Below, one piece after another: positions 1 through 12,300 of a stretch of DNA of 64,000 nt. Position 1 is the first letter of the stretch. Each line of letters opens with the position of its first letter. Under the pieces are notes generated by a model, which was not told where the DNA came from, ran no database searches, and saw only the letters and a list, made by a program, of their open reading frames with translations. Position numbers and translations under genes: made by a program. Origin of the DNA: Turbatrix aceti (lineage: Eukaryota > Nematoda > Chromadorea > Rhabditida > Panagrolaimidae); assembly GCA_963969345.1 (NCBI GenBank), contig OZ017766.1, forward strand, positions 10,044,001 to 10,108,000, written 5' to 3'.

Positions 1-717
1 TCTCCCGAACCATACTTGTTCAAACGCCTGAGGCTATGAGGTAAAGCGCTGCAGAACAAAGTGAAATAAAACATCTTGTAAGAAATTTTTCGGCCTACAA
101 AATGATGTAACTCCTGAATTTGTATCTATTTTTTTGGCTTCACACTATTAATTCGCGCAACATACACTCATTTTTGGTACCAATTTTCCAAAAATTGAAA
201 TCGAAAAAGTGGGGTCTGGGGGAAAAATCGCCATTGACACAGTTTTGGAGCCTTTTAGCATGAATCTTGAACCCAGACGTAAAAAACCCTGTAGAATTCA
301 AAAATTTTATTATCTTGTTTTTAAAAGTTCGAAAAAGTTCCGAAAAAAGCTTTTTTTTCGAAAATTCGAACATTTAGAAATTTTTCGGTCCAAATTGAAA
401 GAAATGGATACCATCATCGAGTTTAGAATACATTTTTACTCCTTCCCTGAAATTTTCAGCAATATTGCTTTTAAACTGAACGAATAGTGATTTTTCCCCC
501 AGACCCCACTTTTTCGATTTCAATTGTTGGAAAATTGGTACCGAAAATGAGTGTATGTTGCGCGAATTAATGGTGTGAAGCCAAACAAATAGATAAAAAT
601 TCAGGAGTTACATCATTTTGTAGGCCGAAAAATTTCTTACAAGATGTTTTATTTCACTTTGTTCTGCAGCGCTTTACCTCATAGCCTCAGGCGTTTGAAC
701 AAGTATGGTTCGGGAGA
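1..717. repeat. Large palindromic (foldback) element
   Basis: The first about 229 bases recur as a near-exact reverse complement at about 488-717, around a loop of about 258 bases. The right end reads GGTTCGGGAGA, the reverse complement of the window's first bases, so the left end may lie upstream of the window. The loop contains sequence related to the 780-1160 and 2090-2460 repeats. No coding capacity is credible; the short ORFs here are products of the palindrome. Confidence 0.85.
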
Positions 718-780
718 ATCGCTACCGTATGCCACAGGGATACGGTAGGTCTGTGAAAATTTCAGAGTAGATAAAAAGGA

Positions 781-1698
781 TATTGCGCTTTCGATTGGTA
801 ATACTCATGTTTTGATCAAAGTTCTAAAAAGTTCCGAATTTTTCAAATTTCCGAAAAAAAACGTTTTTTCGGACATTTATCGATTCGATATCAAAAAACT
901 GAGTATGCCATTCGAAAGGAAATTTTGTTTTTAGTCTACCCTGAAATTTTCAACTTTCTATCGACATTTCGAAGATCCGTGGATTTTTTCTTCCGAACCC
1001 TACTCGATTTTGATCAAAAATTGTCCCAAAATTCTGAAAAACACATCAAAATGCTTCAAATATTATTCTAATTACAAATCTAATTTGAAAAAGTAAAAAT
1101 TTCTAAATTTGGCCCGAAATTCCTTTTTTTGCAACTAATTCGACCAGCGCGCTCGGGCAGCGGGACTCAGGACACTAAATGGACACATCTGAAGAAAAAA
1201 TGAGTAAATGAGTAGATTTTATATAATTTATATTATAGAAATAAAAATTGTGGTTTCAGTTGTCCCATTTTTCATGCCGGTAACACGTAGTGATAAATTT
1301 GTAAATGTTTATATCTATTACGGCACAATAAATACGGTAAAACAACACTTTGCGCACTGCACACAGTTTGCGCTTGCGAATCGGAAATATCTCACAGATG
1401 CTTTTTTTCCAATTTGTGCGCGCACGCGAATCGGAAATATCTCACAGATGCCTTTTTTCCAATTTGTGCGCGTGCTCTCGCATTTTATCGTGCGGACTGT
1501 CCACATTTTCACAAAAGGTCAATTCGTTCATTTTAGTCGGACAATTTTTCATGAAATATACATTCGGGACACGTGCATGTATCTTTTTTTCGTCACATCA
1601 GTTATGCTCCGTTTGACATGTTCATTTTTTTGAGTTCGGCTGCAAAACTTCGTTTTTTGAAGAAAATTTTAAATATACCGCCTTACATGTATACTCAC
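781..1698. repeat. Duplicated repeat segment, copy 1
   Basis: This segment is repeated nearly identically at 2090-3341. The part from 821 to 1160 matches 2120-2470, and 1163-1697 matches 2766-3341. Copy 2 carries about 300 extra bases between the two parts, so copy 1 has a deletion or copy 2 an insertion. It includes two units of a 50-bp minisatellite at 1376-1475. The ORFs that stay open across it do so in several frames at once and are not convincing genes. Confidence 0.8.
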
Positions 1699-2040
1699 CA
1701 AAAGTGCGGAGTGTAGCGCATCGAATTCCCAGAAATGGATGCAAAATATCTATCAACAACAAATCAGGTCCGTTAAAAATTTGAACCCAACGTTGTTTCT
1801 GTTTCTATTTATCTTCCGCCTCCGTACATGTAGTTTTTATCGCCTTCGGGAATAGAAAAGGGTAAAGAAGGATAACAAGAAAAAGTTTGCATGGTGATAT
1901 TTTTTAGTAGCGCTAATGTTTTTTTGTTTTTTTTTTGGTTTTTTTTTATTCATTTTTTTGGCAAAAAAAATGTTTTCTAAATGTTTATTAATATTTACAT
2001 ATATATTGAAATACTTTGGTGGTTCCAAATGTGAAATACC

Positions 2041-2063
2041 TCCGATCCTCCAGGCTCCGGAAA
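2041..2063. other. Short fragment identical to a CBP exon, between 10-bp direct repeats
   Basis: Bases 2039-2063 are identical to 8269-8293 inside the second coding exon of the CBP gene. The 23 bases 2041-2063 lie between two copies of GTGAAATACC (2031-2040 and 2064-2073). The arrangement looks like a small templated insertion at a repaired break. The identity and the flanking repeats are direct observations; the mechanism is inference. Confidence 0.7.
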
Positions 2064-2089
2064 GTGAAATACCAAATGTAAAAAACCCT

Positions 2090-3341
2090 GTAGAATTCAA
2101 AAATTTTATTATATTGTTTTTAAAAGTCCTAAAAAGTTCCGAATTTTTCAAATTTCCGAAAAAAAACGTTTTTTCGGACATTTATCGATTCGATATCAAA
2201 AAACTGAGTATGCTATTCGAAAGGAAATTTTGTTTTTAGTCAACCCTGAAATTTTCAGCTTTCTATCGGCATTTCAAAGATCCGTGGATTTTTTCTCCCG
2301 AACCCCACTCGATTTTGATCAAATATTGTCCCACAATTCTGAAAAACACATCAAAATGCTTCAAATATTATTCTAATTACAAATCTAATTTGAAAAAGTA
2401 AAAATTTCTAAATTTGGCTCGAAATTCCTTTTTTTGCAACTAATTCGACCAGCGCGCTCGGGCATCGGGAGAATCTCTCTTCATGAGAGCGACGCGCGCT
2501 GAACGAAGAGAAGCCAGAGAGAGAAGGATAGTCCAGACAGCATGCGCGCCTCACACTTGCCACTGTATGTGCCATGCACCAAACCAGTCTGACCCTTCAC
2601 CCACGTTCTCTCGTGGCGAAAATTGCTTTCGTGTTCCATCGCAAGCGAAAGTTGTGTTGCTACTTGTTGTTTTTGATTGTTTTTTTTTTCACGTGTTCAT
2701 TACACCTCTTCTTGCTCAGACAGTTCATCAATTTACTCAGCACGTCAATCCATGTCAACCGACGGAACTCAGGACACTGAAATGGACACATCTGAAGAAA
2801 AAATGAGTAAATGAGTAGATTTTATATAATTTATGTTATAGAAATAAAAATTGTGGTTTCAGTTGTCCCATTTTTCATGCCGGTAACACGTAGTGATAAA
2901 TTTGTAAATGTTTATATCTATTACGGCACAATAAATACGGTAAAACAACACTTTGCGCACTGCACACAGTTTGCGCTTGCAAAGCGGAAATATCTCACAG
3001 ATGCTTTTTTTCCAATTTGTGCGCGCGCGCGAATCGGAAATATCTCACAGATGCTTTTTTTCCAACTTGTGCGCGCACGCGAATCGGAAATATCTCACAG
3101 ATGCCTTTTTTCCAATTTGTGCGCGTGCTCTCGCATTTTATCGTGCGGACTGTCCACATTTTCGCAAAATGTCAATTTGTTCATTTTAGTCGGACAATTT
3201 TTCATGAAATATACATTCGGGACACGTGCATGTATCTTTTTTTCGTCACATCAACTATGCTCCGTTTGACATGTTCATTTTTTTGAGTTTGGCTGCAAAA
3301 CTTCGTTTTTTGAAGAAAATTTTAAATATACCGCCTTATAT
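2090..3341. repeat. Duplicated repeat segment, copy 2
   Basis: Second copy of the segment at 781-1698, with an extra G/C-richer insert at about 2470-2765. It ends at about 3341, exactly where similarity of the neighbouring minus-strand chemoreceptor exon stops, so its arrival probably truncated that gene. Confidence 0.75.
2979..3128. repeat. 50-bp minisatellite, three units
   Basis: Three head-to-tail units begin at 2979, 3029 and 3079, each carrying GAAATATCTCACAGATGC followed by a T-run and an alternating GTGCGCGC tract. The same unit is present twice at 1376-1475. Copy number therefore differs between the two duplicated segments. Confidence 0.85.
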
Positions 3342-3698
3342 GTCATAAAAATTTCAGACTTAAAAAAGGTTTCTTGAATGTGTGTATAGCTATACCAAGT
3401 TACCGCAGCAAAATTTGATAACGATAACTCAAGCAGCAAAATGTAAAATGGTTTACAGGTGTATGATTTGCGAACCTGAAAAAACGGCAGTGCAACTTGA
3501 TGAAAAAAAGTTTGTTGTATTAAAACAAAGTTTTTTATAGATTTAAATTTTGCTTACCAATATAATAGCCAAGGATACGACTGCTGCAGCAATGGTAATA
3601 AGCACATACGGCACAGCTTCAAAAATATTAAGGTAAAATTGAACTTTTGAATAAGAATCAATTTCTCGTACATTATAGTTACAACTTTCATTTGCCAT
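3342..3698 (-). pseudogene. Truncated nematode-type 7TM chemoreceptor gene (first two exons)
   Basis: Exon 1 runs from ATG at 3698 to 3558, 47 codons in phase 0, and ends in a hydrophobic stretch (VSLAIIL) directly before a GTAAGC donor. Exon 2 starts at 3475 after TTTTTTCAG and reads VRKSYTCKPFYILLLELSLS. This matches the start of exon 2 in the receptors at 16339 (ARNSYSSKTFYALLLQLSIT) and 18082, and exon 1 ends in the same hydrophobic pattern before a phase-0 donor. Similarity stops at about 3341 at the repeat boundary, so the rest of exon 2 and exons 3-4 are missing here. They may lie outside the window. It is called a pseudogene because it is cut by repeat DNA. Confidence 0.7.
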
Positions 3699-3795
3699 TG
3701 CAGTTTAAAAAAAATTTTAAGTCACTGAAACAGTTTAATTTTAATGTAGATTTATTCTTTACTCGTACATACAAACGGGAGATCGTATACAAGCA

Positions 3796-4472
3796 CAGTG
3801 TTGTCGGGTGCCCAAACCGGAACCGGGTGGTACCGGATACCAGTGTTCCGCTGACTCCGACTCAGAGTCGACTCTTTGACTCTGACTCTGACTCTGAGAG
3901 TCGAGAGTCAGAGTCAGAGTCGAGAGTCGATTTTTACAAAATGACCTTTTGACTCTTTGGAGTCGACTCTTTGATGAAAATTTTTTGAAAAAAATACACT
4001 TTTATAGCCATTTTTGATGCCAAATGTTTGATTTTGTAAAATAAAAACTCGTTAAAGATGAAAGCACGCAGTTTTAGGCGTTTATTGATGCATTTTTTGT
4101 GAACCTATTTTAACTCGGAGTCAGAGTCGATTCTGGGAGTCGGAGTCGAAAGAGTCGACTCTTTCGACTCTCGACTCTCGACTCTGAGTCAGAGTCGAGA
4201 GTCGAGAGTCGATTTTGGCCAGAGCGGAACACTGCCGGATACCCGAAATGAGCGGTTTCGGATACACGGATTTGAAAATATGTAAGTTCAAAACAAGTTC
4301 TTAAAAATCGGTTATTAAAGCAATTTTTTGTTTTTGAACACTTTTGATTAAAAAAATCCTTCAAATTTTGTTTCGCAAGCGGTTTGAAAAGTCTCGGTTC
4401 CGGTTCGGATCCTGTTCGGGTACCCGAATTTTCTACTTTCATTTCGGGTTTCGGAAAAAAACAGAAACACTG
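3796..4472. mobile_element. Old hAT-like element, GGAACC/GGGTACCC family
   Basis: The left end CAGTGTTGTCGGGT matches the terminus of the intact element at 24596-26028. The interior shares its CGGTTCCGGTTCGG and GGGTACCCGAA motifs. The right end is probably the CACTG at 4468-4472. The flanking 8 bases do not match, so the target duplication has decayed or the right boundary is off. A younger MITE is inserted in it at 3841-4234. Confidence 0.6.
3841..4234. mobile_element. Intact hAT-type MITE with GAGTC-rich interior
   Basis: Perfect 12-bp terminal inverted repeats CAGTGTTCCGCT (3841-3852) and AGCGGAACACTG (4223-4234) are flanked by a perfect 8-bp target duplication CCGGATAC (3833-3840 and 4235-4242). 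An 8-bp duplication and CAGTG ends are classic for the hAT superfamily. The arms are built of clustered GACTC/GAGTC pentamers around an AT-rich centre. There is no transposase ORF, so it is non-autonomous. Confidence 0.9.
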
Positions 4473-6306
4473 GTCTAAAATCAAAGTCCACCGTTTGCAA
4501 GGGCGTTTGCAAACGAAGGCAAAGTCGTCGGTTTAGTCGCTGAAACAATTTGCGTATTTATGCCCCCCCACAGCTTCGATGGGTGGAGCAAACCTTTCTG
4601 AAAAAAATATTAAGCATGCTTTGATCAATGTTGTTTATTGTTGCAGGTGAAGTTGTGCATTCACCTGCCAAAGCGCTGCATTTATGCAATATAAGTAATG
4701 ATTAGTCTATAGATAGGCTATAGCAAACAAATGCCAACAAGTAATTTTTGATTTGGTTAGCAAATAAAACTTTTTTTGTGTCGATGCTTACTGCCACACA
4801 TTTTTCAAGTAGAAAATATTGATATAAATTAGAAACAAATCACGCAGAAAACAACATGCAAGCAGTTTTGTCGGGTATCCAAACCGAAAAAAAACCGACT
4901 TTTGGATTTGTGTTTCATCCGAAAACCAGAATTTCGGTTCTGGTCCGGGTTCAGGTTCTGTTCTGGCTCCTGTTCAGGTACACGCAAAATTTATGGAAAC
5001 GGGATCGCACACCCAAAATTCTTCAGCAAAGAGAGATCAGATCTTACAACGAAAATTCTTGCTGCGTACAGCGCGCTGCAGCGTATTCTTCCTTTGATGC
5101 GCGTCGTTCCTTGATCATTGTGCTGCCTGCTGAGTGTTCATTTGGATCCCAATTACGGAAGTGTTTTGTGATGGTGAAAGTATAAACTCATTTGTAATGT
5201 TCAATAAGCAAAGACAAAACTTTTATGTAACTTTTGTTTAGCTTTATGACGAAGAAAAAAAGTGTATCTAGAAGTAACATCTTTCGGCGTTATTTCGTTA
5301 CTTCGGATTTTGCGAGTAACAACTCTTTTTTTTTCAATTTTTTGTTACTTTTGGGTGATTGTTGCATTCTGTTTTTTTTCGAGTTGCGATATTTTTTTCT
5401 TACTTTGTTAGTTTTCCAGATCTTCGGTTCCGTAAATACGATTTTTTGATTGATCTTGCAACGAAAGCGTGAAAAAAAAAGTTGCAGCAACCGATTCTTT
5501 TTTCTCAAAGGCAGGGTCAGAGCGACGGAGGAACGAACACTGATGCTGATGTGATTGCAACAACTCACTCACTTGTGAAACAAGTCAGCTTGGTGCCGAG
5601 TTGACCAACGCGTTGCTCTTTTTTGAGTTGGGGAAAATTTTTTTGATTTTGACATGTGCAATTTTTTTTCTTTCGTTTTTTTTTCATGAAATGACTGCTT
5701 TTTTTGTTCTTCAACTTTTTTTTATCATTCCATATTTTTTTTTGAATTGTAAAAAAATTTCCGATGATTTCATGAAAAAAAGTGAACATTAGTGCATATC
5801 GCGCATGTTCTTAGATTGCCCCAAAAAGTTCGTCAGTTACTAATTCGGACACGCTAAAACAGAAAAACATTATATTGGATAACGATAGGGGCCAGAAGAC
5901 GAGAAACAGACGTCTGAAAATCCTGAAAACAAGGTGCGCTTTTCTCAAAATTTGCGTGCAAGGGAACACTATGTGCGCATAGTGTTCCCCAAACTATTAC
6001 GCGAAGGAATGCACGCTTTTATGATTTTTTTTGGATTCTGGAACTTCTGTTATTCGCTTTCGCGTTCTTATTTGGCATCTGTTTTTTTGATTTCTTGATT
6101 CAGAAGGACCAGATACGTGTTCTGCGAGATTTTGAAGTACTTGGGGTTATGGATTCGCGCGACGTGATTTTTTGATACTGGCTTTGGTTTTGTGAACAAA
6201 TTTTTTATGTTCGAGTTCTTGTGATTTCTTTTTGTTGCGAAAGCGTTTGGAAGGGGTGTTTGGGAGTGTTTTGAGGGAACTGATGATAAATGAAATAGTT
6301 TTTCAG
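4473..6306. other. Intergenic, repeat remnants upstream of CBP
   Basis: No gene was recognised. About 4860-4990 is a degraded relative of the GGTTCGG/GGGTACC element. 5961-5989 holds a 12-bp perfect hairpin, GGGAACACTATG paired with CATAGTGTTCCC around TGCG. Bases around 5300-5345 carry the GAGTAAC / GTTACTTTT motif also seen at 6500-6725, 24470-24600 and 26570-26670. A likely 3' splice site or trans-splice acceptor (TTTTTCAG, ending 6306) directly precedes the CBP start exon. Confidence 0.5.
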
Positions 6307-6326
6307 TCTTCGGACCACCATCGAAG

Positions 6327-9300
6327 ATGCAGCAATCCGGTCAACCCCCTTTCGGACAGGTATCTCAATCTGGACAGTTTCAAGACACTCATCCGGGGTA
6401 TTCGATGACGACGAATGGACCACAAGGGCATAACGCTGTCGGTGGAGGTTATCAGCCGGTTTTGCGACAATTTCATCAACAAAATCAGGTAAAATAAGCT
6501 TTTGTTTTAATGTTTTGATACTTTTTCCTCTTTTTGTTACCTCACTTTTGGTGAGTAACACTTTTGAGCGCAATTTTTATTACTTTTTCATTTCGGGGGT
6601 AACATTTTTTGCTCATGTTATGTTTATTACTTTTTGTTATCAAAGTAATACTTTTCTTCGTTTTTGTGTTACTTTTTATTCTACGAGTAATTTTTTGGTG
6701 TTGTTGAAATTTTGCGAGTAACAAATTCGAAATTCAAATAAGAAGAAAAGTTTGATCCTAGATAGGTTTTCTTATTTATTCTTGTTATTTTTACGCGGGA
6801 ATTTGAAGCTTGCTCCGAAATGACATACTAAGTTCTCTACCTCCCGTGTATTCTGGCACGGAAGTGTTTTTGCGGAATAAAGGGTTCTATGAGGCGTAGA
6901 ACGGGAACTTTAACAGGGGAGGAGTTTCTACGAGGTGGGCGCAAGCCGGTGTAACGCCAACTCCGATCCAATCGACTCCGGAGTCGACTCCTTTTGACCC
7001 CGATTTGGAGTCAAAAATTTGGTCGACTCCACTGACTTCTGGAGTCGATTTCGAAGTTGGAGTCGGAGTCAAGAATTTTGAGAAGAATTTAGTGGCGCGA
7101 GCTCATAATTATCTACGGCAACGGAAACAAGGGGGGAAGTCAGATTTTTTGCTGGCCTAAAAACTTTTTTATGGAAGTTTTTTATTTCTAGCGTTTCTAA
7201 AGATCTGTGTGGGATAACGATTTTAGAAATGTGATCAATTTTGTAGACAAAAAAACACCGACGAACCGTGCAAATCAAGTTTTCTGTTTTGCATGGCGTT
7301 TTTTTGGTTTTGTAAGCAGTGTTTTCAAGTGCAACATCAAAATTTTACCGGTTGCCACGAAAACGCAAAAGTGTTGGGTCTAAGGCTGATTTACTCGAGT
7401 GGAAGGTACGCGGAAGACTTGAATACGCGAAAACACGTCAAATTGGGAAGTTCGAAGACGCAACAAAAAAAACTGGAATTTTAGTATGAGATCGGGTCTG
7501 ATCGAAAAATCTGCAGCAAAAAACTAAATTATCTGGATTTTTATTTTGTTCAGATAATTGTGGACAAAAAACAAAAAACCGAAAAATGTTAGAAAAAAAG
7601 TACAAATTTAAATAGGAATTTTCGGATGTATAATAGCAAAATTGCAAAAAAAAAGTATCGGGAAATACATACAGAAAAAGGCTGTAAAAAAACATGGCAT
7701 AATGATACAAGTTACAAAAATAACAATAACTCACTTGGATCAAAAAATAAACTTGTAGGAACCATTTTGGGCTACTATTTTTGGTGTCTTGAGCAAAAAT
7801 AACGAAAACAACGGTCGAATGAACGAACGAACGGCAATAACACGCGACAAAGAAGGTTTTCTTCCTTTGCGATGTTATTGCAGAGAAGAGGAAAAGGACT
7901 ACTATTTATTTGCACGTTGTGTTACCCGTAGGGATAATCTTGAGGACAAATAAAAGAGAGAACGCGCGAAGCTGCCAGCTATGCACACTTTTGCCAAAAA
8001 TTTCCATGAATGGTTATTTTCATTTTTTTTTCTTCAGTTTCCCAATCGAGATGGTCAGCAGCCGATGCAGTACTCTCCGGTCTCCCAGGGCCAGGGCCAG
8101 GGCCAGGGTCAACAACGGACGAACAATGGACCACCACCACAACAGACAGCAATGGAACTGGATCCACAACCTGCTGCGACATCCGTGACCCCAACGCAAA
8201 CGCCGACGTCGTCCAACTCGAGCTTGAATTCTTCCGAGGTTTCCCTTTCGCCCAGTCAAAGTGTCACTCCTCCGATCCTCCAGGCTCCGGAAAACGTCCC
8301 GACGGGTTCGATGCATGATAATTCTGAAAAAAAGAATCTTATCAGACAACAGCTAATTTTGTTGCTACACGCTAATGCCTGTCTTCAGCGGCAACGGGTA
8401 AGTCAAAAAAAAAGTTTTCATTTTTTTGTTTAAAAACGCATAAAATTTTTTTTAAATTTCATTTGTAACTCTTTTATATTTTTTTTGAATAAATGAAAAA
8501 TTTTTTTTAATTTTTGAATAAAAAGAAATTTTTTATAAAAATTTTGATTTAAAAAGAAATTTTTTATAAAAATTTCAAAAAAGTATCATAAAAGAATAAA
8601 TAAATTGTAAAATGAAAACAAAAATTGTTATAAAAACTTTCAAAAGTTTTTTCAAAGTTTTTATTTGATTTCAATTTTTAGGAAAAAAATGGAAAGAATC
8701 GTAAAATTTTGTTTTTTTGTGTAAAATTTTACAACGTATTTTTTTTGTTTTTTTTTATTTTTAGTGGTTTTTATAAATGCATAAAAATTGTGTGTTTTAT
8801 TTTTTATCAACAAACTTGTTTTTTAAAAAAAAAAGTATTTTTTTAGCAATTTTTTTTTCAATTTTCAATTTTTAGGAAGAAAACGAAGACTCGTTCGTGT
8901 GCAACGTTGCGCACTGCGTTTTGATGAAATCTGTTTTCAACCACATGTCTACCTGCCAAAGTGGTCGCCAGTGTACCGTAAAGCACTGCGCATCTTCCCG
9001 TCAGATTCTTGCCCACTGGAAGGGGTGCACCAGAGACGACTGTCCAATCTGTCCCCCGTTGAAGAATTACACCCAGAGCCACCCAAATGTCGAATTTGTT
9101 CATGAGTATGCCGAAAATGCGTAAGTTCAAAAATTTTTACGAAAAAATTTTTTTTGGATTTTTTTACATAAAAATTCATTTTTGGATTTTTTTACAGATT
9201 CAACGTTACCAATCCACCAAATCAGCACGTGGTCCAGCAACAGCAGCAGCCACCGGCAGAGCCAGCGCATGTGCCTGCCAAGCCATGGCACGCGGAAGTT

Positions 9301-12300
9301 CTCGAGGATCACAGAAATCATCTTATGAGCAGGCTGGCAGATGCAATCGTTCCATACCCGCCCCCGGCTGATCTACGTATTCTGGGATTCCAGCATTTAG
9401 TATCGTATGTCCGCGCGTCCGAAAGTAAAATCTATGCAGCGGCAAACTCCACGGTAAGCTTTATTTTTTTTGTGAAAAAAATTAAATGACATTTTTTAAA
9501 AATTGAAAAAAATACATTTTTTTTTTAAATAAATTTTTTTTTTTAAATTTGAAAAAAATTTTGAAAATCAATTTTTTTTTTAAATTAAATATCAATGTGT
9601 AAAAAAACAGTTACACATTTTTTGGATGCATGGTTGAAATCAAAATACGATTTAAAAAAAAAATGTAAAAAATAAAAAAAAAATTTTTGTAAACAATGAA
9701 AAAATACTGTTGCTCAAAATAACGTAACACCGATTTTTGTAACAAAACTGTGACAAAAATTGTTACTGGGAAAAAGTAAACAATACAACTTCCCAAAATA
9801 AATATTACTTTTAAAAAACATTTAAAAAAAAATTTAAACTCCAAAAAATTGCGCCAAAAAAATGAATCAATTTACGATAAATTTTTTATACATTTTTTTA
9901 CAATATTTATTTGCGGACTTTTTTTTACGTTTTTCATCGAAAATTTTTTAATTCATGTTTTAGAAAAACTTATATTTAAAACAAAATTTTTAACTATACA
10001 TTAATTTTTTCAGTCAGAATACTACGACATGATGTCTAAAAAAATACGCAAAATCGAACACGAACTCCAGGAAACGAAGATGCAAAGAGTCGAGCAAAGA
10101 GCAAACAGTCAGCGGAAGGCGCTCGCAATTCTTCAGCGGCAGAATGGACATGCTCAGATGCGCCAAAACATGCCACTCCAACTCGGATACGGTATCGCTC
10201 ACGCTGCACCTCCCGAACTCTTTGTCGACGTCCAAATGGTATCAGCTCACCAGGTTGTTGCCCAAGTCCCGACTGAATTCCCGGCTTCACCGAAACCCGA
10301 AAATTCCCGTCAACAACTTGCACTGGTTCCGACGCCTTCGCGTGGTGGATCGCAATCTCGGTACCCAATTCACAAGTTCAACATGGATCTCGAAGAACTC
10401 CGTGAATATTTGTGCGATGTCTGGCGGGCTGTTGACGCGCTTCCCGAAGCCCAGCCTTTTGGACTCCCGGTTGATGTATTGGCTCTGAACATTCCGGATT
10501 ATTTGGATGTCGTCAAACAACCGATGGATCTACAAACGATCCGGAATCGAATGGATGACCTGTACTACAAGGAGCCAAGGGCCTTCTGCAACGATATGTG
10601 GCTCATGTTTGAAAATGCCTGGCTGTACAATAAGAAATCTACTCGGATTTACAAATCATGTACCAAGCTTTCGGAAGTATTCATGGCCGCTATGAATCCT
10701 GTTATGGAGAAATTAGGATACTGCTGTGCACTCAAACATCCGTACACCCCACTTTCACTTTTTTGTTTTGGAGCGTCAACGTGCCTCATTGCCCGGGATC
10801 AACCGTATTATCTCTACGATGCGTCGTCTTTTAAGTACGGTATCAAAGTCAACGAACGATACGTCTACTGTACAAAGTGTTTTGAGAGCCTTCCAGAACA
10901 GGGAATCAATCTGAACGAAAATCCACGAGATACCCCAAAATTTGTGTCGAAAGACAAGTTTCAACTTTGCAAAAACAATGTCATGTACTACGAACCACTG
11001 GAAGCCTGCGTCGTCTGCAGTCGGGAAATTCATCCGATCTGCGCGAATTTTGACAAGAAGGTATTCCAGGGAGAATTTGTGTGCGGAACATGCCAGAGCG
11101 AGTATGACATCAGGGTGCCGGAAAATCGGTACACTGCCAAGGGTTGGTTTTTTTATATTTAAAAAAAATAATTTTGAGCAAATTAAAAAAATTAATTTTT
11201 TATGACAAAAAACTAAAATTTTATAAAAAAAAAATACTTTTTTTTTTAAAATACTATTTTTTTTTAATTTTTGAAAAAATATGAAAAATGCCGTCGAAAA
11301 TTAATTTAGAATTTTAAAAAATAAAAAAAAAATAAAATAAAAAAATGGTAAAAAAATGTTTTTTCTTATAAATACAATTTTTTTCTAAATTAAAAAAAAA
11401 ATTGTTTTTACCGAAAACTAATTTTTCAAAGTCAACGAAGGCCTGTTTTTCATCTTTTTTTGTACAGAAAAACTTTTTTGACCGTTTTTTATTAAAAAAA
11501 TAAATTTTTGATTTTTTTAACACTCGACGTTTTTAATTGGAAAAAATTTTGAGAAAAATTTTTGAAATGATGAAAAAAATTTAGCCATTGGAAATTTTTT
11601 AATCGTTGAAAGATAATTTCAAAACAGTTTTTTTATTTGTTTTAAAATTTAGGAAATGCATTGTAAAACAAAATTTTTTTTTCAAATTTTAAACTCGTAA
11701 AAAATTTTTTTTTTCAGAATTGCCTCACTGTCATCTCTCCCGGCACATTGAAAACCGCGTGAACGATTTTATCTGCCATCGCGCAGCCAAGCTCAACATC
11801 CGACGCCACGAAGTCATCATTCGTCTACTTTGCTGCACCAAAAAAGAAGCCGAGGTCAAACCCCACATGAAGGAAAAGTACGCCCGACAGGGTTTCCCCG
11901 AAAAAATTCCGTACAAGACCAAAGTCCTCTTCGCGTTCGAAATCATCGACGGCGTCGAAGTCTGCTTCTTCGGACTCCACGTTCACGAGTACGGTAGCGA
12001 ATGCGATGCTCCCAACCGTCGACGGGTCTACATCGCCTACCTGGATTCCGTCCATTTTTTTCAGCCGAGAGAAATGAGAACCGATGTCTATCACGAGATT
12101 TTGCTTGGATACCTACAGTACGTCCGGAATCTGGGATACGTCACCGCTCACATCTGGGCCTGTCCACCGAGTGAGGGTGATGATTATATTTTTCACTGTC
12201 ATCCACCTGCGCAGAAAATCCCGAAACCCAAAATTCTTCAAGATTGGTACAAGAAAATGTTGGACAAAGGAGTCCAGCAGAAAATTGTCATCGAGTACAA

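Noticed and set aside
1208..3286. Two similar 140-150-codon ORFs (MSRFYIIY...) in the duplicated repeat
   Set aside because: They are copies of one repeat. The 50-bp minisatellite keeps several frames open at once, and there is no splice, promoter or homology support.
4856..5185. 109-codon ORF MQAVLSGIQTEKK...
   Set aside because: It overlaps a degraded GGGTACC/GGTTCGG element and has no homologue or splice support.
7293..7743. ORFs on both strands in CBP intron 1
   Set aside because: They lie in an A/T-rich intron with no phase-compatible splice sites joining the flanking CBP exons.
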